Shown in pieces: positions 21,301-36,000 of a stretch of 64,000 nucleotides of DNA. This stretch comes from Monosporascus cannonballus (lineage: Eukaryota; Ascomycota; Sordariomycetes; Xylariales): positions 1-64,000 of the forward strand of contig QJNS01000230.1 in the NCBI GenBank assembly GCA_004154925.1, read 5' to 3'. The position numbers and the translations under genes were made by a program. Below the pieces are notes generated by a model that was not told where the DNA came from, searched no databases, and saw only the letters and a program-made list of their open reading frames with translations. Each line of letters begins with the position of its first letter. The stretch's first letter is position 1.

Positions 21301-24000
21301 AATAAAAATATCGTCAAAATAGACAAATACAAATTTATCTAGAAATTATCGTAAAGTAATTATAATCAAATTTTGGAAATTGGTAAAGGCGTTAATAAAT
21401 CCTATACGTATTATTTGGTATTTGTAAAGTCCATATATTATTTTAAATACCATTTTTTATTTTTTTTTGATTATTTTGACACGGTAATAACCGTTTTAGA
21501 AATTAAGCGCCATAAAATATTTAGTTTTGTTAATATTTTTTAAGGTACTTATAAAAATTAAAAAATATTTGTTTTTAATTATAATATTATTTAATTATTT
21601 ATAATTAATTATTTTTCGGTAAATAAAATTTCCGTTTTTATTAATTTTTTACTTATTATTTTTAATTTTAAAAATTATAAAAATAGGATATTTAACGGGA
21701 AAATTAAAAAATTAAATATATTTTTTTAAAATTAAATTAAATATTTTTTATAAGGTTTTTAATTTTTTTAAGATTATATGGTAAATTTTATAAAACTTAG
21801 GATAATATATTTCCTTAATAGGTATTTTATAATTTTATTAATTATATAATAGTAATTCGTAATTTTTTTTATTTTTAAATAATTTCTTAAATTTTTGATA
21901 TTCCGGCAGTACTGTAAAAATTTAATTAAAAATCCGTATATTTTTTAATTATATAACAAATTTTTCGATTATCTTTTTTTAGTATTTCATTTTATAAAAA
22001 TATCCGCTTTTTTTAATTAATCCGTAAATTATTAAAATAAAATTAAAATATTTTTAAAATAATATCATATTTAAAAATATTAATAATATTTAGCAAAATA
22101 TATTTTTAATATCTTTAAATTTATACCGGAAATTCCTTAATTTTTCGAAAAATTTATTTGTTTTCGTAAATAAATAAATTTCCATTTACCGTACATAACT
22201 TATAAAATTTTAATTTATATTTTTAGGAAATTTAAAATTTTTTTATTATTACGGGAGAAATAAAATTACTTTTTATTCCGCAATTAATTATTATATTAAA
22301 TATTTTATTTTTATATTAAAAAATATCTTATTTTGATTATATATTTTTTTTGTTATTTTATATAAAATTTTATAAATTAAGGTTTTTTAATATTTTAATT
22401 TCGAAAGCCTTTATAATTTTTTGATTTTTGGTATTTTTTGGTTTAGACGAACTTTTATTTACGAATTTTTTTAATAACGTATTTAATATATTAATTATTT
22501 TTATACCGGAATTATATTTTTTTACTATATTTATATTAAGGTCTTTTTTTTGGCTCGTTTCTTATTTTTACGTTTTCCGGGTTATAAAATTAAAAAGGTA
22601 AATTTCCGAAAACGATATTCTTATATTTAAAAGCTTATATTAAATATAAAATATCGGAAAATAATATAAGTATCCTTATAATATGGCTTTTTAATTCTAT
22701 TTTAACTTAAAATATAAATAATAAAATTTAAAGTATTTTGGTTATTGTAAAATTTTAATATATCGATATTTATTATCGAGTTCCGTAAGTATTTTCTTAT
22801 TTTATTTAAATTAAAGATTATTGATTTTTTTAGCTTTAAAATAAATAAAATAATTATCTTAATAATAAATAATAAAATGGAATAAATCGTAAAGGTTTCC
22901 CGATAATATTTTTTAATAAATAATATATTTTAAAAATTTATAGAATTTTAAGGATAATTATTTATAATTATTAATATTTAATCGAAATTAACCGTTTTTT
23001 ATATATATCTTATATTTCTAAGAATTAAAATAATATCGGTATTTTAATTTTATAATTATCCTGGACACCGTTTATCTGGGATAATATTTATAAATTTTAA
23101 CCTTAAAATTTTAATAAATTAAATAATTTTCGTATTTTAAAATATTATTTTAAATTTAAATAATTATGGTAGTAATAAATTTTAATTAAAAAAAATCGAA
23201 TTAATTTTTTTTTCTTTTTTTGCCTTATTATCAGTTTTTTATTTAATTATTTTAGCTTTTTTCTGGGGTTAAAAAATTCCTTTTTTTGGAATTCTTTTTA
23301 CCAGGGGAATAATATTTATTTTTAAAATGCCCTTTTTTGCCATAATTAAAATATTTTATTTTAAATTTATTTTTTTTAGGCTTTTTCAAAACGGAATTCG
23401 TTTCCTTTTAAGGCTTACCCTTATTCTTTTTATTTTAACTTTTAAAGCCCTTATCGTTATCTCGTTTACCGGTCCTTTTTTTTTAAGGTACCAATTAAAA
23501 ATATATCAGTCGGCAATAATAACCTTATTTATATATTTGGTAAAAAATCTAACTTTTGATTTTTTATATATTTTATTTTTAATTAAAATTTTTAAGTCAT
23601 TATAATAAGGATAAAATAATATATTTTTTAATAAATTTAAAATAATTATAAAACGATTATATTTAATTATATATTTAATGGTTAACTTAATTTAATAAAA
23701 AAAATAAAATCATTTAACCGCATTTTATTTTTTATTAAAATTTTCGAACAAAACGTATTTTTTTAAAAAAATATTTATAATTATTAAAAATATAATTATT
23801 AAAATCTGGAATTTTTTTTAAATATTTTTTAAAATAATTTATTTTATTAATAATTAAAAAATAATAATTATTTTTTAATAATTTTTTACTAAAAATTCTT
23901 TATAAAAATTTAAATAAAATTTGGCTTAAACCAAAAATTTGTTTAAGTTTTCGGATTTATTATAAGGTTTTAAAAATGTTAATTTATAACTTTTAATATC
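18392..24000 (-). pseudogene. Gypsy A gag-pol, RIP-inactivated
   Basis: The capsid/nucleocapsid part is marked by the zinc-knuckle remnant near 23340, preceded by the KKPRKNK-like basic stretch on the minus strand. Protease is not discernible. Reverse transcriptase keeps both catalytic aspartates (FVFVYFDDIF, 21305-21330). RNase H and integrase can be placed only by colinearity with E, and a chromodomain-bearing tail ends near 18950. The protein would have copied RNA into DNA and targeted insertion to marked chromatin. Dozens of stops. Confidence 0.75.
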
Positions 24001-24710
24001 TAATATTCTATAATAATTAAAAAATGGAATTATTTTTTCTTATAATTAATTTACGTTAAATAAAAATAAAATCAAAATCTTATCTTATATTTATTCTATA
24101 CCGAATAATAATAAAGCCGAAGTTTTTTTTTATATTTATTTTATATTTAACGAAAATAATTAATAATTAACCTTTTGGTTTTATCTTTTAGCGGAATTGA
24201 ATTTCGGAAAAGCCGGTTTTTTTCCTTTAATAAATCAAATATTTTTCTTTTTTAAACCTTTTATTTCCTAAGCCAGAAAATTAAGTTTTTTTTTCCATAA
24301 TAAGTTTTCTTTTTTTAGTTAAATATTTTAATTCTTTTTTTCTAAACCTTAATTCCGTATTTTTCCTTTATTTTCTCTTTAATTTCTTTTTTTTCTTTTA
24401 ATTGTTTTCTTTAGATTTCGATAATATCCTTAAAAATTAAAATAAATTGCTATTAAGGTTATAAAAATAATAAACCTTTTTAAAATTAAATAATAAAAAA
24501 ACTATATTATTAATAAATTAAAGATTTTTTTAATAAAAAATAAATTATTAAATTATATTAATAATATTTTATTAATTAATAACGGAAATTATATATATTA
24601 TTTATTTTTTAATCGTTATTTTATAAAATCGTTTATATTAAATTTAAGAAAATTTATATTTTAATAAAATCATAAATTATTTTTTAATTATTAATTAAAA
24701 ATTATTAAAA

Positions 24711-25110
24711 TATAATAAATTTATTATATATTTAATTAAAAAAATAAATAATTTTTAAAAAAAAAAAATTTTTAAATAATAATAAAGCAAAAAATAATTT
24801 AATAATTTATTTATTAAAAAAATTAAAAAAAAAATTTAATTAAAAACTTAAATTAATAATTAAAAAATGAAATTAAGTAAATATTATTTATATAAAAAAT
24901 TCCAAAACTTTATATATTTTTTTTACCTTTTTCTATTTCCCGTAATTTTTGGAAATTACGAAAAATTATAATAATTAATTTTCATGATTTCTTAATATCT
25001 TTGGAAATTAGCAGAAACCCGAGATTTATCCGATAAAAAGTGGAGATCCCGAACGTTTCCAACTTCCTGGGCCTCCTTTAGATCTAGTGGAATCCCTTTT
25101 GGACGTAACA
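24711..25110 (-). repeat. Gypsy A 5' LTR (about 400 bp)
   Basis: Heavily RIPed partner of 17960-18391. It starts TATAATAAATTTATTATATA (cf. TGTAACGAACCTGTTATATA) and ends GGACGTAACA. The last ~120 bp are less mutated than the first 200. Confidence 0.85.
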
Positions 25111-25752
25111 TTTATTAATAATGGAAAAATATATATTTCCGCTTTACCCAAAATTTGATATATAATATATAAATCCGGACCTAATAAAAAACTCCTTTCC
25201 TTTAATTACGTATTCGTAATATTATTACTTTTTAAAAAGAATCCAGTATAAAGAAAGTATCGATTAACCAAAATAAAAATTTCTTAAAAAGATAAATATA
25301 GTTTGCGCATTTTTTTAATTTAAATTCTTTGGCTATAAGGACCCGTATTAGCTAACGGCTATCATTAACCAAAAAACCAGCCGGCTTTATTTAATCTTAA
25401 TATTAACGAAAAATAAAAAAACCTAATCGTACGGTTCAAATTAGCAGTAATACGGTAAAATACGAATAATAGCTAAGGATATTACCTAATTACGTCTAGT
25501 AATAACAAATTATTAAAGGTAATTTAGGTAATTAAATTATATTATACCCCAATTATATATAATAATAGTTCTTTAGCTAGGCAAAGATATATTGCGTTAT
25601 CTTATAAAGATATCGTCCTCTTAAAATACAAACCGAAAATACATTTACAAAATTTCTTTTTATTATTATTACTTTTCCCCTTATACCTATTGGTTTAATT
25701 AAATTTATAACTATTATTATAGCACTTATCAAAACTAATACCAATCGTTAAC
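25111..25752. other. Spacer between gypsy A and gypsy E
   Basis: AT-rich with no ORF or family recognised; probably another RIPed repeat. TTAAC at 25748-25752 is the left target duplication of E. Confidence 0.5.
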
Positions 25753-26165
25753 TATTACAGGAACAGGGGTTCCTGTCTCGAGGAGACTAACCTTTAAGGC
25801 CTAGCGCGGACCTATCACGGCTAAACCCCGGACGGAAAGCTTGGCTCTTAGGGTAATCTGGTTAATTTGGGTAATCTAAGGACTAAATTATATAGATTTA
25901 ATAAATCCATAATATATTTATTTTAGGAATTAGGATATATAATAAATCGAACCTTTATATAAATAACATTTTTTAATTTCGTTCTTTAATTATTAATTTA
26001 AATTTTTAATTAAAAATAATTATATTATTTTTTAATTAAAAAAAATTCTTAAATCTTTTTAACGAATATTTTAAATTATTTTTCGCTTTATTATTATTTA
26101 TAAATCAAAATTTTATTTTAAATAATTACTTATATTATTAAATAATATATAATAAATTTGTTATA
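25753..26165 (+). repeat. Gypsy E 5' LTR
   Basis: Begins TATTACAGGAACAGGGGTTC (from TGTTACAGG) and ends ATTTGTTATA (from GTTCGTTACA). 413 bp; the second half is strongly RIPed. Contains GGCTAAACCCCGGACG. Confidence 0.9.
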
Positions 26166-26399
26166 TTTTAATAATTCCTCAATTAATAATTAATAAAAAA
26201 TTTATTATTTAATTAAAATATAAATTTTTTTAAATTTAATATAAATAATAATACCGGACGATATTTAAAAAATAAATAATATATATGATTTCCGTTATTA
26301 GGTAATAAAATATTATTAATAAAATTTAATAATTTATTCCTTATTAAAAAAGTTTTTTAATTAAATAATAATATGGCTCCTTTTATAACGCGATTTTAA

Positions 26400-27610
26400 A
26401 AAGGTTTTTTTCCTAGTTTCGGCAATAATTTTCCTTAATTCCCCAGAATATTATTAAGGTTTAAAAACTGGAATAGGAAAAAATTAAGGAAAAAAAAATA
26501 TGGGGTAGGAAGCCAAAAATCCCCTGCAAATAAAAAATTAGGCGTTTTAAAGGCAAAAATCCAGAACTTGAAAAAAAATATACAATTAAAAAAAAAGAAA
26601 TTAACATTTCCATAATTTGGCTTTTTTAAAAGGCGAAACCAAAAAGCTAATTATCGATTTTTTTTCATTAAACCAAAGGCAAACGTAAACAAAAACCTTA
26701 ATTCTATTATTATTCGGCATAAACCGGATACAAAAAAGGATTATTTTTCCCTTTAGTTATTATGGAATGCCAGATATTAAAAGTTATAAGTTAACCCTTT
26801 TTAAACCTTATAACAGATTAAAAAACCTTAATTGATTTTTGGTTTAAACCAGATTTTACCTTAAGTTTTATGAAAATTCTTTAACAAAGAATTACCAGAA
26901 AATAATAGCCATTTTTTAGTTCTTAATTAGATAAATACGTTAATAATTCGAACCTATTTTAACGGATTACTTCGAAAAATACCTAAAGGAATTTTCGGAT
27001 CTTATTAACTATATTTTTAACGATTATAAAAACTTTGAAAAAAAAAATACGTACCTTATTCGGCAACCTTAATAAAAAATAGGACGTTATTAAGTAGCTT
27101 CACCTTTTTTACCAAACCAAATTAATATCTAAATATATTACCAAATTTAACCGCTTAATAACTATTTTAAACTTATTAAAAAACATATTATTTTATCTTT
27201 ATTATAATAATTTAAAACCTTAAATTAAAAACGAAATATTTAAGGAATTAAAAACTAAATTTTTTGCAAAATATATAAACAAGGTTATTATTGCCGATTA
27301 ACAAATCTTTAATTAATATTTCGAAAAAAAAGACCGATAAATAAAATAATAATAAGAGCTCCCGTAGCCAAATTAAGAAAAATAAAGGCAAGCTTTAAAA
27401 AAAAGCAAGTTTTACTTCGAAAAAGCCTAGGAAAAACAAATCTAAAATAAAATGTTTTAACTATGGCAAAAAAGGGCATTTTAAAAGCAAATATCGTTTC
27501 CCTACCAAAGGGATTTAAAAAAAAAGGATTCCTTAACCCCAAAAAAAAGCTAAAGCAGCTAAATAAAAAACCGATAATAAGGTAAAAAAAGAAAAAAAAA
27601 GTTAATTTAA
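26400..27610 (+). pseudogene. Gypsy E gag relic with zinc knuckle
   Basis: At 27415-27500 the plus strand reads KKPRKNKSKIKCFNYGKKGH, then FKSK; the knuckle is C-x2-(C>Y)-x4-H with the second and last cysteines changed to tyrosine (TGT/TGC to TAT/TAC, RIP-type). The lysine-rich upstream stretch and colinearity with A-C mark it as the nucleocapsid end of gag. Stops throughout. Confidence 0.75.
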
Positions 27611-27629
27611 TTTGCTTTTAGCCAGAATT

Positions 27630-30600
27630 CATTATTACCATAATTATTCAGATTTAAAACGATAACCCAAAATACAAAAATTATTTTATTTGCCAGGATT
27701 TTAAGATTAAAATTTATAAGTACCATCTTAGATAAACGGTTTCCAGGATAATTATAAAACCAAAATACTAATATCACTTTAATTCCTAAAAATATAAAAT
27801 ATATATAAAAAATAATTAATTTCGATAAAATATTAATAATTACGGATAATTATCCTTAAATTTATACGAATTCTTAAAATATATTATTTACAAAAAATTA
27901 TTATTAATAAATCTTTATAACCTATTATATTTTATTATTTATTATTAAGACGATTATTTCGTTTATTTTAAAACCAAAAAAAATAATAATTTTTGGCCCG
28001 GATAAAATAATAAGATTTTTACCGAATTAAACGATAAATACCAATATATTAAAATTCCCCAACAATTAAAATACCTTAAATCTTATTACTTATACCCCGA
28101 ATCAAAATAAAATTAAAAGGCCACATTATAAAAATACTTATATTATTTCCCGGTACTTTATATTTAATACGAATTTCTAAATATAAAAATATTTTCTTCG
28201 TAAATTTACCTTTTTAATCCCATAATTCGAAAAATACGGAATAAAAAGGTAAGCCAAAAAAACCAGATTTTAAAGCCCCATTACAAATACGGCAAAAAAA
28301 CATAATTCAGATGCAAAAACGACCAATATATTAAATGTGTTATTAAGAAAATTCGCGAATAAAAGTTCGTTCGAATTAAAAATTATCAAAAATCAAAAAA
28401 TTATAAAAGCCCTTAAAAATAAAATATCGAAAAGCCCTAATCGATAAGACCTTATATAAAATAACGAAAGAAACGCGCAGCCAAATTGAAATCCCTTCCC
28501 GATATAAAAGTAAAATACTTAAGGCCATAATTAATTCTAAAGCAAAAAAATAATTTTATTTCCTTTGTAATAGCAAAAAAATATTAAATTCCCTAAAGAT
28601 ATAAATTAAAATCTTATATGTTACGTATAATAAATAAAAATTTGTTTATTTACGAAAATAAATAAATTTTCCGAAAAACTAAAGAATTTTTAATATAAAT
28701 TCAAAGATATTAAAAATATATTTTATTAGATATCGTTAATATTTCCGAATACAATATTATTTTAGGAATACTTTAACTTTATTTTAGTAATATACGAATT
28801 AATTTAAAAAAATAAATATTTTCTTAAAACGAAATGCCAAATAAAAATAATAAAAAAATTTGTTATATTATTAAGAAAGTACGGATTCTTAATTAAATCT
28901 TTATAATATTACCGGAATATTAAGGATTTAAAAAATTGTTTAAAAATAAAGAAAATTACGAAGTATTGTTATATGGTTAATGGGATTACCGTATACCTAT
29001 TAAAAAAAGGTATTATTCTAAATTTCATAAAATTTATTATATAAACCTAGAAAAATCGAAAATTTTATAAAAAAATATATAATTAAATTTGAAAAAAAAT
29101 ATATTTATTTTTTAATTTTTTTATTAAATATCCAGTTTTTATAATACCAAAAACTAAAAATAATAAATAAAAAATTAATAAGGACGGAAACTTTATTTAC
29201 CGAAAAGTAATTAATTATAAATAATTAAATAATATTATGATTAAAAACGGATATCCCTTAATTTTTATAAATATCTTAAAGGAAAATACTAATAGAACCA
29301 AATAATTTACGGCGCTTAATTTTCGCAATAATTATTACCGTATTAAAATGTCCAAAAAAGAAAAATAAAAAACGGTATTTAAAATAATATATGGACTTTA
29401 TAAGTACCGAATAATATTTATGGGATTTATTAATATTTCCACTAATTTCCAAAACTTAATTATAATTACGTTATAATAATATTTGGATAAATTCGTATTC
29501 GTTTACTTTGACGATATCCTTATTTATTTTAAAACCTTAAAAAAACATAAACAATATATTATTTAAATATTTAAAACTTTAAACAAAATTAATATTTGAA
29601 TTAAATTTATTAAAAGCGTATATCATATTTAAAAATTAGATTTTTTTGGGATTTATTTTTATATCTAAATAAATTCAAATTTAATATTTTAAGTTAAAAA
29701 TAATTAAAAATTAATTTATTTTTAATAAGGCAACTATTACAAATATCCGATAAATCTTAGGATTTATGGGTTACGTACGTAACCTAAATAAAGGATATAG
29801 AAATATAATTAGGCCTTTAATAAAATTTACTATTAAGGAATACATTAAGAAAAAATTTAAATTTTTAGAAAAAATAAAAAAATATTTTAAGAATTAAAAG
29901 AAATAATTATTAACGGATTTATCGTAAGGATACCAAATTTAAACAAAACGAAATAATTAAAAACAAATATTTCCGAATATATCCTGGGCGTAATTTTGGA
30001 ATAATAAAAGAATAATGGCAAATAATACTTAATAACATATTATTTAAAAGCATTCCGAAATACAGAATTTAAATATTAAATTTACGACAAAAAATTATTA
30101 ATAATTATTAATGTTTTAAAAAAATAAAAACTTTTTTTAACAAAACGAAAAAACCCTTTAATATTTACTTTAATTATAAAAATTTTATATAATTTATAAA
30201 AATCCAAAAACTAAATAAACAATATAAAAAATAAATAATTTTTCTATTTAAATTCAATTTTAAAATTTATTATACTAAAAGTAAGGAAAATATTTAGGCA
30301 AATATTTTTAATTACAAAAGAAATTATAATTCCAAAATCCTTAAAAAAATATATAAATATTATAATATAATAAAAACGGTATTATATAATTATACGAAAT
30401 AATAAAAAAACCCATTACCGAATTATTAATACGGTTCCGGAATTTTTATAATATAAAAAAATAAAAAAAAGTTTAACAGTTAAAAATATAACTAAAAAAT
30501 TAATTATTATGTCATAATAAAATTTATATTCTTAAAAATTAATAAAAATAATTCGTAAAGGAATTTTACGAAAACTTATTATACGGATATTAAGGAATTT

Positions 30601-31880
30601 TTAAAATTATTAAATGATTATAAAAACGGTATAATTTTCTAAAATTATGCCGTATAATTAAGAAAATAATTAAGGATTATAATATTTGCAATAAGGCCAA
30701 AATAATACGTTATAAGTTTTACGAATTATTATAACTTATTAACATTTTTAATAAGATATAAAATACCATAATTTGGGATTTTATTATTAATTTATTTTTA
30801 TTTAAAAACTTAATTATTAAAATTAAATATAATAAAATATAAATAATTATTAATAAATTTATAAAATATAAGTATTTTTTATTTTTTAAAAGAAATATAA
30901 TGGTAAAATAATTAATTTATACCTTTATTAAATAATACCTTAATCAATATAAGATATTTAAAAAATCGTTTTAAACCGAAATACGTTATTTATTTCAAAA
31001 TTCGGCATTAATTTCTTTAAATAAATTAATATTAAATTTAAGTTTTTAATAACGTATTATTTTTAAACGGATAATTAAACCGAAAAATTAAATTAAATTT
31101 TAGAATAATATTTACGAAATTACGTTAATTATTAACAGGATAATTAGGTAAAATTTTTATTATTAGCACAGATTACTTATAATATATTAATTAACGAAAA
31201 TATAAGTATATTTTTTTATATAACTATATATAAATATAACGTAAAAATAAAATAATTTAAATAATTATTTATTAAGGTACCAAAAATTATTATAATTATC
31301 CTAAAAGCAAAGATATTAATAATAAAAATCAAAAGGATCAAAATTCGTTTTTAAAATAAATTGCAATTTTTTTAATAACGAATAACCCGGTACTATAATA
31401 AAAAAAATTGAAAAACTAATTTTAATAAAAAGAAATAAAATTTATTTATTACGTTAAAAATAAAACGTAATTTTAAATATTTTATAAATTAAAACGAAAA
31501 AACCTAGCGATAAGCTTAATTTTAAAAAATTTAATCCGTTTAAAATTAACGAAATTATTTCTAAAATTAATTACCGATTATCGTTATCTAAAAACATAAA
31601 AATATACCTTATTTTCTATATTTCCTTACTTAAGCTAATACCCGAAAACGCCCCTTTAAAAACAAGTTTGGAAATCGAAAAAAACGATAATAACAAATAC
31701 GAAATTAAACAAATATTAAATTCTAAAATAATTAAAAATAAAATCCAGTATTTAATTAAATAAAAAAGGTATTTATAAAAAAAATACGTAAAAATTATTT
31801 AATTACTTAATAAATACGATAAACTTAGTTAAGATGTTCCACTGCCAAAATCCTGACCAACCGTTTCCAGCGTGGCCAAG
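27630..31880 (+). pseudogene. Gypsy E pol relic: RT, RNase H, integrase, chromodomain
   Basis: Reverse transcriptase is identified by FVFVYFDDILIYFKT at 29490-29530. Integrase shows NICNKAKIIRYKFYELL (zinc-finger C..C end, about 30680-30730) and IWDFIINL (first catalytic D, about 30770). The integrase tail reads FKINEIISKINYRLSL and IYLIFYISLLK. It is followed by a chromodomain whose remnants are KYEIKQILNSKIIKNKIQYL, then a W-to-stop where WKGYP is expected, and YDKLS near 31820. Then comes a FHCQNPDQPFPAW-like end. This order (RT-RH-INT-chromodomain) defines chromoviruses. Chromodomains bind methylated histone H3 tails and steer integration to heterochromatin. Confidence 0.85.
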
Positions 31881-32600
31881 GTCACAGGTAATAACGGTCC
31901 CCCGTTTAAATCTAAACCTTCGGTATTCCAGTTAAAGGAAATAAATATTTCTAAAATAACATCTATCTTAAAAATAAATTATGCTTATTTTACGTTTACG
32001 CGATATTACTTTTTTTCCATTTTCTCCCGTTTTTCCAATTAGTCCAACTTTAAACCTTTTTTTAATAACTTTACCGCCCTTTTTTTAAAAAAATTTTGTT
32101 AAAAACGTAAACGCCTTAACTTTCTAATAAACTTTTTCGATTTTTTATCTTATTAATGGCGTAATTCGGCTAACCTTTTTTCTACCGCCTTTTATTCTTT
32201 TTTTGCAATTTCTTGGTACGCCAAAGAACTATTTTCAGTTTTACGTTATTCGCGTAATAAATAATCTTACGTTTCGTTTATTTTTTGTAACAAGTTCATA
32301 GTTAAAACGTTATAAAAAGGATATTACCGACGAATATAATAATTATAATTCAAATATTTAAAAACGTAAAAATAATTTGTTTTACTAAGTCGGACATAGT
32401 TCGAATAAAGGAAAACCTTAATGCCAAATTTTTTAATCGAATTAATACGAATATAGCGGAAACCGCATTAATTTAACCGAGGTTTTCTTTTTTTTTTTTT
32501 TTAGATACGACCTGTTATGGTAAAATAGCTGGAATATTTCCAGTTTTTTTCAATAAAAACAAAATGGCAACTTACGGTTTTTATTTTTGGGATAAAAATT

Positions 32601-33031
32601 TGTAACGAACCTGTTATATATCCACCTGGAGGTATAAGCAGTATCCGAAAAGGGTCTTGATTTTCAGGTAATAATAGGGCGAAAAATAATTTAATGGTTT
32701 ATTCGTTAAAGAGATTTAAAGATTTTTCCCTTAATTAGAAAATGATATAATTACCTTTTGATTAAGAGCTTAAATTGATAATTAAGGAGCGAAATTAAGT
32801 AAGTATTATTTATATGAAAAATTTTAAAGTTTTATATATTTTTTTATTTTTTTATATCTCCCGTGATTTTTGGAAATTACGAAAGATTATAATAATTAAT
32901 GTTTACGGTTTCCTGGTATTTCTGGAGATTGGCAGAAGCCCGAGGTTTATCCGATAAAAAATGGAGATCCCGAGCGTTTTTAATTTTCTAAGTTTTTTTT
33001 GGGTTTAATAAAGTTCTTTTTGGACGTAATA
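32601..33031 (-). repeat. Gypsy B 3' LTR (431 bp)
   Basis: Plus-strand start TGTAACGAACCTGTTATATA, end GGACGTAATA. Least-mutated A/B/D-type LTR in its first 100 bp. Confidence 0.9.
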
Positions 33032-36000
33032 TTATTTCTTTCTTTTTAAGATTTTTATTTTTAAAAATAGAAAAAAGTAAATCCTTAATTTCTTTTCCTT
33101 TTTTGCATTATAATACCATATTAATTATATTAGATAAATCTTGAAAATACATTAAATTTTTTACTGAAAGCCGTTATAAGCTAATTAAATCGATTTTTTA
33201 ATTTGGTTTCGAAATTATGTTATATACGCGTTATTTTAAGAAAAAGCTTTTATGCAAAATGTTAAAAGGCCGAAAAAGCTATTAGAATTATTTGGCGGCT
33301 AATATTTAATTTTACGATAAAAACCAAATTTCGTTTTTATTATTTAAAAACATTTAGGCCGAAAAATACCGGATAAATCGAAAAAAACGATTAACGGTTT
33401 AATAGCTTTAAAAGTTATTTAATCGTATCGTTCGGTTAAACCGTTAATTTGAATAATTATATTCCAAAAGAATATCGTTTATTTAAAAAGGGTTTTAAAA
33501 TATGGAAAAATTAAAGGAACGAAAAAAATTAAATACGGAAAAGGATCGTAAAAAAAAATAAGCATAATTTGTTTCAAAATTAAATGCGTTAATAAAGGTA
33601 TTTACCTTTTTCGACTGGAACGTTATAAGGGTTAATTTAAATAGGGAACTGTTATCGCCTATAATTTTGGCTGCATTAAAAACGGTCGGTTAGGATTTTG
33701 GCAGTAAAACGTCTTAATTAGGTTTATCGTATTCGTTAAATAATTAAATAATTCCTATATATTTTTTTATATAAATATTTTTTTATTTAATTAGGTATTA
33801 GATTTTATTTCTAATTATTTTAAAATTTAATATTCGTTCGATTTCGTATTTATTAAAATCTTTTTCGAATTCCAGGTCTTTTTTTTAATAAAGCGTTTTT
33901 AGGTATTGGTTTAAGCAGAAAAATATGAAAAACAGGATATATTTTTATGTTTTTGAATAACGACAATCGGTAATTAATTTTGGATATGGCCTTATTAATT
34001 TTAAATAAGCCAAATTTCTTAAAATTAAGTTTATCGTTAAATTCTTTCGTTTTAATTTATAAAATATTCGAAATTACGTTTTATTTTTGGTATAATAAGT
34101 AAATTTTGTTTTTTTTAATAAAATTAATCCTTTAATTTTTTGGGGTTATAATATTAAATTATCCGTTATTAAAAAAATTATAATTTATTTTAAAAATAAG
34201 TTTAAATCGTTTTAATTTTTATTATTAATATTTTTGTTTCTGGAATAATTATAATAGTTTTAAATACTTTATTAAATAATTATTTAAATTATTTTGTTTT
34301 TATATTATATCCGTATATAGTTATATAAGGAAATATGCTTATATTTTCGTTAATAAATATATTATAAACGATTTATATTAATAATAAAAATTTTACTTAA
34401 TTATTTTGTTAATAATTAACGTAATTTCGAAAATATTATTTTAAAATTTGGTTTAATTTTTTAATTTAATTATTTATTTAAAAATAATACGTTATTAAAG
34501 ATTTAAGCTTAATATTAATTTATTTAAAAAATTTAATATTAAATTTTAAAATAAAAAACATATTTTTATTAGAAATAATTTTTTTTGATATCCCGTATTT
34601 ATTAAGGTAATATTTAATAAAAATATAAGTTAATTATTTTGCCGTTATATTTTTTTAAAAAAGTAAAAAATATTTATATTTAATAAATTTATTAATAATT
34701 ATTTATATTCCGTTATATTTAATTTTAATAATTAGGTTTTTAAATAAAGGTAAATTAATAATAAAATTTTAAATTATAATATTTTATATTTTATTTAAAA
34801 TATCCGTAAATTTTAATAATTTATAAAGTTTATAACGTATTATTTTAACCTTATTATAAATATTATAATTTTTAATTACTTTTTTATTTATTTGGCGTAA
34901 TTTCGGAAAATTATATTTTCTTTATAATTATCTAATAATTTTAAAAAAGTTTTAATATCCGTATAATAAATTTTTATAAAAATTTTTTACAAATTATTTT
35001 TATTAATCTTTAAGAATATAAATTTTATTACGGTATAATAACTGGTTTTTTAGTTATTTTTTTAATTATTAAATTTTTTTTTATATCGTAAAAATTCCAG
35101 AACCGCATTAAAAATTTAATAATTAATTTTTTGATTATTTCATATAATTATATAATATTATTTTTATTATATTATAATATTTATATATGTTTTTGGGGAT
35201 TTTAAAATTATAATTTTTTTTATAATTAAAAGTATTTGCCTAAATATGGTTTTTATTTTTAATATAATAAATTTTAAAATTAAATCTAAATAAAAAAACT
35301 ATTTATTTTTTATATTATTTATTTAATTTTTGGGTTTTTATGAGTTTAATAAAATTTTTATAATTAAAATAAATATTAAAAGTTTTTTTTATTCTGTTAA
35401 AGAAAAATTTTTATTTCTTAAAAACGTTAATAATTATTAATAATTCTTTATCGTAAATCTAGTATTTAAATTTTATATTTTAAAATATTAATAAATAATA
35501 TATTATTAAATATTATTTACCGTTATTTTTTAATTACTTTAAAATTATATTTAAAATATATTCCAAAATATTTGTTTTTATGCGTTTCTTTTTATTTAAA
35601 TTAGGTATTTTTATAATAAATTTATTAATAATTATTTTTTTCAATTTCCGGTATATTTTTTTTGTTTTTTCGGAAAACTTTAATTTTTTTAACGTATTTT
35701 TTAATGGTAAATTTTGTTAATAATTTAATTATATTTCCATATTTCTTAATGAGGTTACGTACATAACCCGTAAATCCTAAAATTTATTAAATATTTATAA
35801 CGGTTATTTTATTTGAAATAAGTTAATTTTTAATTATTTTTAATTTGGAACGTTAAATTTAAATTTGGCCGGAAATAAAAATAAATCTTAGAAAATTTAA
35901 TTTCTAAATATATTATATCTTTTTGGCTAAATTAATTCGAATATTAATTTCGTTTAAAGTTTTAAGTATTTAAATAATATATTTTTTATATTCCTTTAAA

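Larger units (their letters stand above)
17960..25110 (-). mobile_element. Ty3/gypsy chromovirus A, complete but RIPed (7151 bp)
   Basis: Both LTRs are present, with target duplication TTTAC (17955-17959) and TTTAT (25111-25115), which differ by one RIP-type change. Coding strand is minus, with sense order right to left. Gag zinc knuckle at about 23315-23370, reverse transcriptase Y-F-D-D box at about 21305-21320, integrase about 19800-20600, integrase tail and chromodomain region about 19000-19400, then a non-pol 3' region 18392-18950 and the 3' LTR. Every frame is riddled with TAA/TAG and AT content is extreme, so no protein can be made. Same family as B, C, D and E; shares LTR type with B and D. 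Confidence 0.9.

Noticed and set aside
23327..23605. Plus-strand 92-codon hydrophobic ORF in gypsy A (similarly 27309-27542 minus in E)
   Set aside because: Phe/Leu/Ile-rich translation of the strand opposite the lysine-rich nucleocapsid region. It mimics membrane segments because of AT bias and is not a gene.
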